Shown piece by piece: positions 1 to 8,380 of a stretch of 64,000 nt of DNA. The translations under genes and the position numbers were made by a program. How positions within the stretch are numbered: the stretch's first letter is position 1; every line of letters begins with the position of its first letter. Source of the DNA: an uncultured Saprospiraceae bacterium (lineage in GTDB: Bacteria > Bacteroidota > Bacteroidia > Chitinophagales > Saprospiraceae); assembly GCA_937921525.1 (NCBI GenBank), contig CAKZUM010000221.1, positions 1-64,000 on the forward strand, given 5' to 3'. Below the pieces are notes generated by a model, which made no database searches, was not told where the DNA came from, and saw nothing but the letters and a program-made list of their open reading frames with translations.

Positions 1-541
1 GGGAATTTATCGGTAGCGGAGTCTCCTAAAAATTATCCTACCAGGCGCAGCCGATTCCTTGCACCTATCGGAGCGTTGTATTTTTTTGTAAAAGGAAAAA
101 GGAAAGGATGCCCTAAAGCAATAATTCAAGGTGGGCATAAAGAAGGCTAAAGTGAGGATGCTGTTAGCGACCTATCCATTTCTCGATCGTCCCTTGGTTC
201 CTGAACTAGTTGTTATTGAAGGGGCTTTCTACTGGGATGAGAATCACTACTAGTTTAGGGGGACGTGAGGGGAATGGAAATCGGGTGAGCTTAGTGTTAG
301 GGCACTATATACTATCTATAAGAGATAAAACACTATTCCAAGTATTCGTCACTTCTACCCTATCTATTCTTATTGTTATTAGCTATATGATTCTACAGGA
401 ATGTTTTCTAACCAAGTAATCAGTTAATTTCAATTGCTCAATTCCTTGTATATAAAAAGAGACTATTATCGTAGGACTAATTGGTAGTGTCACACTATTA
501 TATACATGCAGGTAGATTCCGAAGCATAGGGAATGTATATT
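1..541. other. Gene-poor left edge
   Basis: I see no convincing gene here. A 69-codon open frame at 210-419 on the plus strand has no recognisable domain and no clear ribosome-binding site. The first 200 bases are richer in GC than the rest of the replication region and could be the end of a gene or RNA lying outside the window. The right edge runs into a series of stem-loops described separately. Confidence 0.4.
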
Positions 542-611
542 GTATTGTCTTTCATCGCTGGGGGGTAGATGAAAGATATTAGGGAGTGGACTTCGGTTGG
601 CTCCCTTTTTT
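517..611 (+). ncRNA. Possible structured RNA 3' end with intrinsic terminator
   Basis: Three stem-loops follow each other. ATTCC/GGAAT lies at about 517-534. CTTTCATC (549-556) pairs with GATGAAAG (568-575). GGGAG (582-586) pairs with CTCCC (601-605) around an inner GAC-TTCG-GTT hairpin and is followed by six T. The last one is a good rho-independent terminator on the plus strand with a C(UUCG)G tetraloop. No convincing protein gene ends just upstream, so a small RNA or a leader is possible. It faces the convergent BRO-like gene and may simply terminate read-through. Only the structure is seen; the RNA itself is inferred. Confidence 0.35.
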
Positions 612-649
612 ATTTTGGTATGTCTTATTAAATTCTTTTCTGATTATTC

Positions 650-1438
650 TTATTTATTTAAAGCCTTGTTGCTGGTTACTACTTTAAGGCCTGTTTTTTC
701 TTCAAATCTCTTCAGAGAATCTCCTGCAATACCAGATGCTTTTTTAGCTGCTTTTTGATTTTCTTTATAACCTTGCGCATTTTCTTTTATAGCTAATAAT
801 CGAGTTGTCTCCTCAGCCATAATCGTATAAACTAACTCCATTGTTGACATATTATCTCTTAGATTTTGTCGAACTATACCCTTTAATGTTTTATACTCTC
901 TGGTATTTAATCCAAAAGTACCTCGCATAATTTCATCTGTTAACAAAGCAAACTCCTGATCCTTAACATCTCTATTTTTCCATTCTTCTGTTAACTGTGT
1001 CCTTATTTCAATGCTTCTAATTCTTGTGGTAATCCAATTATCATCATAACCTTTTTTTCGGAGGGCATCTTTTAATCTATCCGTTAGTACATCAGTATCT
1101 TCCGTTTCTTTAATAAACTGATTGCCTGCATTAGCTAGCCATATTTTAAAAGGCTCTGCATTTGGAGAAGGAATAGACTGTATTAGTCTCAAAATTGTTT
1201 CTCTATTAGCACAATCAGTCGTCCTCATTTTACCGTCTGCTGCTTTTAATTTCAACCCGTCGCAATTTGAGACGACTTGACTCCCTTCTTCATTTAATCT
1301 CATTTTAAGATTTCTCCAATACCGTCCTGGATCAGCAGATTGTGATAGGGCACCCACTATATCAACAACGGAATACCATGTTTCTGTTTCATGAGAAATA
1401 GTCCGAATATTAAATTGTTCAAAGTTTAAAATCTCCAT
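650..1438 (-). CDS. BRO-N / DinD-like protein
   Basis: 262-residue protein whose first ~115 residues read like a Bro-N domain: an aromatic WYSVVDIVGALS stretch near residue 21, a YWRNLK segment near residue 40, and an IPSPNAEPFKIWLA segment near residue 90. This fold is known from phage antirepressors, baculovirus BRO proteins and DinD. The C-terminal half is charged and helical, as in DinD-like proteins, and is probably cytoplasmic and DNA-associated. It lies 44 bases downstream of the initiator gene on the same strand, so the two may share a transcript. A role in replication control or damage response is inference. The family assignment is fairly firm. Confidence 0.75.
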   Translation of the reverse strand: MEILNFEQFNIRTISHETETWYSVVDIVGALSQSADPGRYWRNLKMRLNEEGSQVVSNCDGLKLKAADGKMRTTDCANRETILRLIQSIPSPNAEPFKIWLANAGNQFIKETEDTDVLTDRLKDALRKKGYDDNWITTRIRSIEIRTQLTEEWKNRDVKDQEFALLTDEIMRGTFGLNTREYKTLKGIVRQNLRDNMSTMELVYTIMAEETTRLLAIKENAQGYKENQKAAKKASGIAGDSLKRFEEKTGLKVVTSNKALNK

Positions 1439-1482
1439 ACATAAGTCAGTTTAAATACAGCAGCTACCCAGTCTTAATGAAT

Positions 1483-2637
1483 TTATTTTTCAGTATTCTT
1501 TTTCTTTAAAGCCTCAAATTCACTATTCTTCATATTTTTAGCCTCCATTCGGTTGTAAAAATTTTCTGGCTTATCTTTTTCCATCTTTTTGGCATATGCT
1601 CTTACTTGCTCTCCTATTTTAATAAGATATGCTTGCTCTTTACCCGTAATACTTGGATTGAGTATCCATTTAACTAAAGTGCCTGGCTTTTTTATTTTTG
1701 CTCTTTCTTTGATATATTTTATCAAATACAGCACAAAAATATCTTCAAATCCATCCGATAAACCACTCTTAATTTCAGGTAATAGTCGATGAAAAGCAAT
1801 ACCCGGAAATACACCAAATGCTACTAAACCTTCATAAGCTTTTAATTCTGCTCTAGTAAGAGTATCAATATCAATTTGAGATACATTTTCCTTTTTAGGT
1901 ACATCAAAAATAGCAAACTCAAAACCTACGAATTTCCGTCCTTCCTTAATTTTTTCACAGCTTATGTATATGGTAGGGCTACAAGCATTAATTTCTTCTA
2001 CTGCTTTATCAACTACTTTCTTTTGAAAATTAGTTGGCCCATATTTTCCCGTATACTTATTATGTAATAATAACTTCTGTTGTAATTCTTCGATCATATA
2101 GGATTTTCGGCTCACTTTCTCAAAACCTCGTTTAGAATCTCTATATGCACGAAGCATCATATAAATTCGAATTGAGTGACCACTTTTCATCGGGACTACC
2201 TCACTCAATTGAAATTGAACATATTTTTTCATATTCAATAGATGAGGTTCCATCCAACGGGAAAAAACAAATCTTATACAGAGGGCACCTGTTTCATTCT
2301 TTGCTGGTTCTATTATTTCAAAAAAGCGCCTTCTACTTTTTACCTGTTTCATTAACTCCGACTCTAATACCACACCACTATCAAAAAGCCGTTTTGTTAG
2401 ATCTTCCAAACGCTCATAGAAACTTCCCCATTTAGCAGCATTACCAGCTGTTAACATTGATTGGATATTTGTTACAGGAATCAGCTTTTCATAAAATGTT
2501 TCTGCCTTGGTATCAATACTGGAAATCAAACACAACATTACTTTTTGCTCTAAGGCAGGCATTCTATAGTTCTGCTGAAAAACGAAACTATTTTCTAGTT
2601 TAACGACTCTCCGCTCGCTTGTATGTTTTGATTTCAT
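1483..2637 (-). CDS. Plasmid replication initiator, Rep_3 (RepB) type
   Basis: 384-residue protein with the two winged-helix layout of the Rep_3 superfamily. The N-terminal half carries the ...ALEQKVMLCLISSID... helix near residue 28 and a YVQFQLSEVVPMKSGHSIRIY segment near residue 140, both typical of these initiators. The second winged helix follows to about residue 235, and the last 140 residues are a basic, helical tail. Such proteins bind iterons, melt the adjacent AT-rich DNA and recruit host replication factors. Twelve direct repeats and an inverted half-repeat lie immediately upstream of its ATG, which strongly supports the call. Downstream is the BRO-like gene. The start at 2637 is the first ATG after the iteron region. 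Confidence 0.9.
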   Translation of the reverse strand: MKSKHTSERRVVKLENSFVFQQNYRMPALEQKVMLCLISSIDTKAETFYEKLIPVTNIQSMLTAGNAAKWGSFYERLEDLTKRLFDSGVVLESELMKQVKSRRRFFEIIEPAKNETGALCIRFVFSRWMEPHLLNMKKYVQFQLSEVVPMKSGHSIRIYMMLRAYRDSKRGFEKVSRKSYMIEELQQKLLLHNKYTGKYGPTNFQKKVVDKAVEEINACSPTIYISCEKIKEGRKFVGFEFAIFDVPKKENVSQIDIDTLTRAELKAYEGLVAFGVFPGIAFHRLLPEIKSGLSDGFEDIFVLYLIKYIKERAKIKKPGTLVKWILNPSITGKEQAYLIKIGEQVRAYAKKMEKDKPENFYNRMEAKNMKNSEFEALKKKNTEK

Positions 2638-2743
2638 TAGGAATGGTGTAGTTTAGATTCTAGTAAGTTTACATCTTGTGTGGCTTGTAAATGTAGTGCT
2701 CTACAAATTACAAGTACTCGTACCTAAACAAAGATAGTAAAAA

Positions 2744-2771
2744 GTTGTACTTCTTTTTTTAAAAGTACAAC
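2744..2771. promoter_or_regulatory. Inverted iteron half-sites, likely rep operator
   Basis: GTTGTACTT (2744-2752) and AAGTACAAC (2763-2771) form a perfect 9-bp inverted repeat with a 10-base spacer. The arms match the right half of the downstream iterons. They lie about 110 bases upstream of the initiator start. In iteron plasmids such inverted half-iterons are the usual site where Rep dimers repress their own promoter. The arrangement is seen; the autorepression is inferred from the family. Confidence 0.6.
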
Positions 2772-3462
2772 CCACAAAAGGTACAACCAAAACAACCGTA
2801 TCCACAACTAGTACAACTTAAACCCACAACTAGTACAACATAAAACCGTTTATAACCCGCAAAGAGTACAACTAAGCTCAAATAGAAGCCCACATTAAGT
2901 ACAATTTAAAGACACCCACAACTAGTACAACTAGTTAAAAAGCCCCTTTAAATAAAAGCTTTCAATGACGAGAAAGAAAAATCCATTATTAGCTCTAAAT
3001 AGTAAGTAATAAATAATAAGTATTAAAATACTTAAGTAGGAAAGTATTTTCAAAAAAAAATATTCTAATACTAAAAAAGAGTACATATTTTTTGAAAAAA
3101 ATATGATTATACAGTTATTTTCTATTTTTAATTTAAATCCAGATTAGTTAGAACCCACAACTGGTACAACTAAGTTGATTTTGTATCTACTCTTTAATTT
3201 TCTGATAGCTCAGCTCCAACTAGTACAACTTTTGTTATGAGTCCAGCGATCTAATTTATCCCACAATAGGTACAACTTATTGTTTTGCAAACCATTGCTA
3301 TTTATAACTTACCCACAACTAGTACAACATTAATTCTTATATAAGGATTATATGCTTCCCACAACTAGTACAACTTCATATGTTTTTTTTTGGTAAATGG
3401 AATAAGTGGCTAAAAAGCTTTTAAGCAAATTGGGAGGCCAGCGACCCACAATAGGTACAACT
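2771..3462 (+). repeat. Replication origin: 12 iterons around an AT-rich block
   Basis: Direct repeats with consensus CCCACAACTAGTACAACT start at 2771, 2801, 2823, 2856, 2889, 2915, 3154, 3214 (partial), 3260, 3312, 3358 and 3445, all in the same orientation. Several are exact or differ only in the central CTA/TAG/AGG triplet. The first six are tightly packed, and a highly AT-rich stretch (about 2970-3130) separates them from the other six. This is a good candidate for the DNA-unwinding element. Spacing in the second group is looser. Together with the adjacent Rep_3 gene this is an iteron-controlled origin. Confidence 0.85.
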
Positions 3463-3603
3463 TTAAATCAGAAATTGATATCTGCTCTTTTAAGCGAGCA
3501 ATTGTTGGTAGTACAGAATAAAGTGGAGATTACATCTTTTAAATATTAGTTCTTTTCCAAAGCCTATTATTTGGGGCTTTTTTTCTAGAAATACATCTAT
3601 TGG

Positions 3604-3651
3604 ATATACAAAAGATATATTTCGTCTATTGTTTGAATATCTTTTGTATAT
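3604..3651. repeat. Inverted repeat upstream of parA
   Basis: ATATACAAAAGATAT (3604-3618) and ATATCTTTTGTATAT (3637-3651) are perfect inverted copies with an 18-base spacer, ending 93 bases before parA. The same GATATACAAA/ATATC vocabulary recurs in at least seven further places up to 6985. It is probably an operator and/or partition site for the small DNA-binding protein encoded at 4637. Confidence 0.55.
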
Positions 3652-3744
3652 ATTTACACCTAATTCATGTTTGTTAAGCGTCATAAGTAAGGCTTAATCA
3701 TCCATAGAATAATCTTTTAACTCGTTATTCAACATAAATATACT

Positions 3745-4410
3745 ATGGTAATTACAGTAATCAGCTTTAAGGGAGGAGTAGGTAAATCCACCGTTAGTCA
3801 AAACTTGGCAGTAAGTTTAGCCCATCAAGGTAAGGACGTATGTATTATAGATGCAGATGAAAATGAATCATCCAATATATGGTATAGTTTCCGACCCGAA
3901 GAATTACCTTCTGTTCCAGTCTTTCATGTTACCAATCGTACAGATATGAGTAAAACGATCAATACGCTAAGTGAGCGTTTTGATATTGTAATAATAGATT
4001 GTCCGCCTGCAGTAAAGGACACTACTTCTAGGGCCGTAGCAAAAAGCGATTTTTCTCTAATACCTATTACCCCTACTGGTGGAAGTGATGTTTGGGCAAC
4101 TGAAAAATTCTTAGAACATATTTCTCTATTACGAGATCGTTTAGATGCTCCCCTACCCTGCTACTTTGTTGTTAATAGATATGAAACTAATGTAACTATG
4201 CATAAAGCATATCTCAATGCGTTAGGAGATTACATGGAAAAATACAAAGTAGATTGGATGAATACTATTCTTCATAAGCGTAGCGCATATGGGGAAGCCA
4301 ATGCTAACGGTATGGGAGTTGTTGAATATGAAAACCCTAAAGCTAAAAAGGAAATTAACGACTTGACAAAAGAAGTTATGGCAATTGTACAGCTGGCGGT
4401 TGAATCATAA
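3745..4410 (+). CDS. parA: ParA-family partition ATPase
   Basis: 221-residue P-loop ATPase with the deviant Walker A motif KGGVGKST at residues 9-16 (signature lysine K9), a Walker A' IIDCPP motif near residue 85, and a DADEN segment near residue 38. It lacks an N-terminal HTH extension, so it belongs to the short type Ib-like group, which usually works with a small ribbon-helix-helix or similar partner rather than a classical ParB. ParA forms ATP-dependent patterns on the nucleoid and moves plasmid copies apart. Palindromes sit on both sides of the gene and the candidate partner follows 226 bases downstream. Confidence 0.9.
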   Translation: MVITVISFKGGVGKSTVSQNLAVSLAHQGKDVCIIDADENESSNIWYSFRPEELPSVPVFHVTNRTDMSKTINTLSERFDIVIIDCPPAVKDTTSRAVAKSDFSLIPITPTGGSDVWATEKFLEHISLLRDRLDAPLPCYFVVNRYETNVTMHKAYLNALGDYMEKYKVDWMNTILHKRSAYGEANANGMGVVEYENPKAKKEINDLTKEVMAIVQLAVES

Positions 4411-4423
4411 AATTTTAATTAGG

Positions 4424-4447
4424 TATCTTTTGTATATACAAAAGATA
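4424..4447. repeat. 24-bp perfect palindrome downstream of parA
   Basis: The half-site TATCTTTTGTAT is followed directly by its reverse complement, giving a perfect 24-bp palindrome 14 bases after the parA stop codon. It uses the same core as the inverted repeat upstream of parA. There is no T-run, so a protein-binding site is more likely than a terminator. Confidence 0.55.
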
Positions 4448-4636
4448 TTCATTGTATATATTGTTTCCTATATAAGCATCAATGTTTTGGGGGGATTTGA
4501 TTCTGAGGATTGAGGTGGTTGTATATATTATGATACATAGTGGCACTATTGAATTAATAATTATCTACTTTTTGAAGCTATAAATTTAATACAAGAATAT
4601 TCAGCTAAGTAGTATATCTTTAAAAAAGAAATTATC

Positions 4637-4912
4637 ATGGCGAAAAAGACTTTTAAAAATCTAAAACCTACTAATAAGAAACCCTCAGATTCTAAGATTG
4701 ACGATGTTTTAGCAAATTTGGATGTTGAAAAAGCAAGTACTAGGGGAAGTGCTAAAGCAAGCGCACCTAAAAAGCATAAACTAATTCCGTTACCTGTTAA
4801 ACTACCTGAAAAATACTATAATGCGTTAAAAGCAGAATCTCAAGACCAAGGCTTAAGTATGAAACATATTATCATTGAAGCTTTGAATGAACGGTTGAAA
4901 GATCGATTGTAA
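4637..4912 (+). CDS. Small ribbon-helix-helix-like partition partner
   Basis: 91-residue basic protein. Residues 1-50 are lysine-, serine- and alanine-rich and probably disordered. Residues 51-91 (LIPLPVKLPEKYYNALKAES..GLSMKHIIIEALNERL) have the strand-helix-helix pattern of RHH DNA-binding proteins such as ParG, Omega or CopG. In short-ParA systems the disordered N-terminus stimulates the ATPase and the RHH part binds the centromere and the operator. It follows parA and is surrounded by the ATATC/GATAT palindromes. A 20-bp palindrome begins 8 bases after its stop. Family call by eye; function by context. Confidence 0.6.
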   Translation: MAKKTFKNLKPTNKKPSDSKIDDVLANLDVEKASTRGSAKASAPKKHKLIPLPVKLPEKYYNALKAESQDQGLSMKHIIIEALNERLKDRL

Positions 4913-4920
4913 TTCCTTTC

Positions 4921-4963
4921 AATACATACAATGTATATCTATTAGATATACATTGTATGTATT
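4921..4963. repeat. 20-bp perfect inverted repeat after the partition genes
   Basis: A 20-base arm (4921-4940) is followed by ATT and its exact reverse complement (4944-4963). It contains the ATATC-ATT-AGATAT core also found in the later repeat units. It could act as a transcription terminator, but its similarity to the other sites favours a binding site of the partition system. Confidence 0.5.
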
Positions 4964-6390
4964 TCTATATTGGTTACCCATTTTTGATTCACTTCTATTT
5001 TCTACTCCTATACATTACTCTTGCCTAATTTTTGTAAAGTTCATCTTTATCTTTTGAGATGCGAATCGCTAGATTTTGGAAATTTGAGGGTTATACTCTA
5101 AGCGAGATAGAAAAGTGATTTTCTAAATTGTTTTGTTGAATTGTATATCCAAAAATGGTTTAACGAATAAACAAAATAAACGATCTCCTTATTATCACAA
5201 TTATACCATTCCTAGTATAATTAAATATGAATTTTTAGATACACTAAAAACTCTTTTCTCTTCAGGAATAATCGCAGATTGGTCGGATATTAAATTCTTC
5301 CTGCTAGTACATCATTCCTTACTTTTTGATTTCTACTCGAATACGCTTTTGTCTAAGGTCCGTTTTCAATGTTTCTTGTTCTTGACTAGTTTAAAATTAC
5401 TACTTTAATATACAACGGATATACAAAAAATATCTAGTAGGTATATTTTTGACGATTTTACTGAATTTTTCTATCTATTCTAATTTTAGAGTTACTGGCT
5501 TTGATTTTTTCTTTTTCATTTGAACTAATGAAAAAATCCGATCAGATGACACTTCATTAATTTGATTTAAGCCATTTTAAACAACTTTTATGAGCTCATA
5601 AAGCTAAAGACTACAAAGTATTCATCTTAATAAAAACAAACGCTTAAATAGGCTTAAAATCAGTTGCCTGAAATTAGAGGAGAATAGCTGGTCTAGGCAG
5701 GGTATTTCTAATAAAAAATATACAATGGATATACAAAGAATATCTATTAGATATTTTTATAATGATTTTACTAGGTTTTACCTCGATTCTTTCGGCTCTT
5801 TTACCGAGGAACTTTTAATTTTCTGAGTTTTTACCTAGAAAATGGGAAGATCAAATAAAATCTAGATGAATAGCTATTCGACAAAATTTCAACAGAAGCG
5901 ATTTTCAATGTTTTTTAGGCTTGCAAATATCTCGGATGTAGAAAGTACGATTTAATAAAAACAAAGGCTTAAAACAGGCTTAAAATAAGTCGATCGAAAT
6001 CAGAAGAAAATAGCTAAATCCAGAGAGCATTTCTCTTAGAAAATATACAATGGATATACAAAGAGTATTCGATAGGTATATATTCGACGATTTTATTAAG
6101 TTTTAGCTCAATTCTCTCAATTCTCTCAATTCTCTCACCTCTCTCACCAAGAAATCTTTATTTTTTTGACTTTTATCTAGAAGATGAGAAGATCAAATAA
6201 AATCTAGATGTATGATGTTCGATGAATTTCAATTAGAAGCGATTTTCTATATTTTTTTGGGCTTACAAATATCTCAGATTAATAGATTTCAATATTGATG
6301 AAAAGAAACGCCCGAATAAGATTGAAAACCAGTTGGTCGAAATCAAACAGGATTAGTTAAATTCTAGAGTCGTTTTTATTATTTCTCAAA

Positions 6391-6414
6391 AACCACCGTT
6401 CTAGGACGGTGGTT
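6391..6414. repeat. 9-bp GC-rich hairpin
   Basis: AACCACCGT and ACGGTGGTT pair perfectly around six bases. It is much richer in GC than its surroundings, and no T-run follows on either strand. It lies between the third tandem unit and the fourth palindromic site. Confidence 0.4.
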
Positions 6415-6694
6415 GTGTAATTTCGGTTTAACCATACTTTCTAATCGATAATTCACCAAACGATACACAATGGATATACAAATTATATCCAAAAGATATA
6501 TTTGGATGATTACCATATTTCTACTATTGAAGAATCTTTATCTTTTTTAGATTCTTTAATTCTAGGGCAAGATTAAAATAGACCTGAAAATAGCACGGAA
6601 ACAGTTTTTTGGTAAATCTTGTGAAAAGATGCCAATAAGATGAAAACTTGAAAACGAAGAATTAATTCAAGTCGAGGTCATTCGACTTTTTAAT

Positions 6695-6740
6695 TTTGGT
6701 CTTTAGAATTTTGCCCTATGACAAAATTCTAAAGACCAAA
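6695..6740. repeat. 19-bp perfect hairpin
   Basis: TTTGGTCTTTAGAATTTTG (6695-6713) and its exact reverse complement (6722-6740) are separated by CCCTATGA. No gene ends nearby on the plus strand. It may be a terminator for transcription across the repeat array, a protein-binding cruciform, or a small mobile-element relic. Confidence 0.45.
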
Positions 6741-7205
6741 GGCAGAATTAGATTCTAGTTCTAGTAGATAACGATTCCTTTCATCATTTAGAAAAGCAAA
6801 GTTTCAAGACTCGGATATACTTTGAGTTGAGGAAAGTTATTTTGTTTGTAGTCGTGCTCCAGGAAAGACCTAGTTATCTTTTGCTTGAATTCAAACGATG
6901 AAAAGACAATAGCCTTGTCAACTAAAGCACCTTTTTGATTGATAGATATGCTTTGGATATACAAAACATATCCAAGAGATATATTATCATTGATGTTATA
7001 GTTTTGTAATGCAGAACCACGAAATGCTAATAGCAAATCTCACAAGAGCATAGATGCAGAGTTATATGAAATGATACACTCTTAATAAAGATCTATATAG
7101 CCATAGTAGATTGTAGAAAAAAATTGGTGATATCAGATAGAGTAGGGTAGGGGTGATTTTTTTGAGATTAGGCAGTTACTCAGGCAATGATTTTCTACTA
7201 ACTGT

Positions 7206-8054
7206 TTACTGAATTTTATCTGCCAATCTCTGTATCTTTTGAATGGTCTTAGATCGCTTCAAAATAGGATACTGAAAATCATAAGCTTCTTGTAAAATTG
7301 TTTCCCGTTCTTTTTTGTCACAATCCCATTGCAAGAGCATAGAATCCAAGAACTCAAGATTATTTAGGATCGTTAAGTCCAAGACACTCGCATAATCTCG
7401 CTGATTGCGATCCACAGGCTTATCTGTGTTATGGAGGCGCCATTCTTTAGCCGTATTTCCAAAAACAATCTTATTGAGCATATCGCTTTCACTAGCCAAA
7501 GGTAGTCGCCCTTTGTAAGGTTGAGGATGGGTTAAGAGCCGTTCATCTGTTTGACTTAGGATCGCAGAAACGAGTAAAGAGTAATTACCACTTGTTATAT
7601 GTCGCTTGATATTGAATGGATCACCTAGCCGTAAATGTTCATCCGCTTTCAGTCGTTGGAATTCCTTATAGAAGTAAACCTTAAACTCCGGAGATAACCA
7701 GGAACAAAATTCTAGTGCAATATCACTATGGGCAAATGTCCCTCCATACCTACCACTTGTAGCAGTTAAGCCAATAGCTCCTGTTAAGGTAATCCATGAT
7801 TTAGGAGTGATGGAACTCCTGTTGTCAGCGGCTACTTTTCTAAAGTCAGCCATTTGGCTGACTTTAAAATTGTCATTATGTACCGTCTCCCAAGTCTCTA
7901 AATAGGAGATAGTCCCTTGATTTCTTAGCCAACTTTGAATCGTAACAGCTGGTCTGTTGCTACTACTACGTTTAGCTATATCCGTAATGGAGATGTAGTC
8001 CTTGTTATTAATAGCTATTACTAAGCCGTCTACTTCAATTTTCTTCTTTGCCAT
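7206..8054 (-). CDS. KilA-N domain protein
   Basis: 282-residue protein. Residues about 10-130 fit the KilA-N DNA-binding domain: YISITDIAKR near residue 20, an SWLRNQGTISYLETWE segment near residue 41, SWITLTGAIGL near residue 86, and a TFAHSDIALEFCSWLSPEFKVYFYKEF segment near residue 106. The rest is helical. KilA-N proteins come from phages, large DNA viruses and plasmids and are probably sequence-specific DNA binders; the exact role is unknown. It lies at the far side of the repeat array and, with the BRO-like gene, brackets the replication block. The start at 8054 (MAKKKIEVDG) is well placed. Confidence 0.8.
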   Translation of the reverse strand: MAKKKIEVDGLVIAINNKDYISITDIAKRSSSNRPAVTIQSWLRNQGTISYLETWETVHNDNFKVSQMADFRKVAADNRSSITPKSWITLTGAIGLTATSGRYGGTFAHSDIALEFCSWLSPEFKVYFYKEFQRLKADEHLRLGDPFNIKRHITSGNYSLLVSAILSQTDERLLTHPQPYKGRLPLASESDMLNKIVFGNTAKEWRLHNTDKPVDRNQRDYASVLDLTILNNLEFLDSMLLQWDCDKKERETILQEAYDFQYPILKRSKTIQKIQRLADKIQ

Positions 8055-8252
8055 AGTATGTTATTTACGTCACCCATCGAGTATAGATGGAAGATGGTAT
8101 AAAGGTAATAGATTCAGAGAAATATATTACGAGGTTTCCTGTTACCTTTTGTCGTTACTAGTCAGTGTTCTAGATCTTAATACCCTGCATAAAAGAAATT
8201 TGTACTCGATACCTTGGCTCATGGCAACCAAAATACAAAATAAGGTTATAGC

Positions 8253-8298
8253 TCATAAATATTTGCTTCTAATTCGTCTGGTGTATATATTAGTTGAA
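8253..8298 (-). pseudogene. 3' end of a small ORF split by the IS21 insertion
   Basis: Removing the IS21 element and one copy of its TTGAA target duplication joins the minus-strand frame that starts at 13891 to this stretch. The combined frame reads through without a shift to a TGA at 8253-8255, giving a 66-residue protein ending in RRIRSKYL. The frame continuity is seen. That it was once a gene is inferred. Confidence 0.35.
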
Positions 8299-8380
8299 TA
8301 ATGTACCAGATTACAATTAAAAAGTGTACCACTTAGCGGTTTAAGAGTCAATTTTGTGTATAACAAAATTGATTGCAACC

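Larger units (their letters stand above)
5409..6985. repeat. Centromere-like array of spaced inverted repeats within ~320-bp tandem units
   Basis: Variants of TATACAATGGATATACAAAG, followed by ATATC, a short spacer and a GATAT-like half, start at about 5409, 5719, 6044, 6462 and 6947. The first three lie at the head of long degenerate direct repeats (about 5409-5718, 5719-6043 and 6044-6380). These also share a GATCAAATAAAATCTAGATG block, a GAAGCGATTTTC block and a CGCTTAAATAGG/GGCTTAAAACAGG block. No protein gene is evident. Repeated sites beside parA and an RHH gene suggest a parS/parC-type centromere spread over 1.6 kb. Incompatibility control or an RNA function cannot be excluded. Confidence 0.55.

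Noticed and set aside
210..419. 69-codon open frame at the left edge
   Set aside because: No domain, no clear ribosome-binding site and no coding-like composition.
2797..2806. DnaA-box-like TATCCACA in the iteron region
   Set aside because: It overlaps iteron 2 and differs from the consensus at the first position; no second copy was seen.
3490..3684. 64-codon minus-strand frame before parA
   Set aside because: It overlaps the inverted repeat and iteron edge and has a non-coding composition.
5133..5408. 91-codon frame in the repeat zone
   Set aside because: It runs up to the first centromere-like unit and looks like an AT-rich chance frame with biased composition.
6788..7036. 82-codon minus frame
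   Set aside because: It spans a palindromic site of the array and has no recognisable features.
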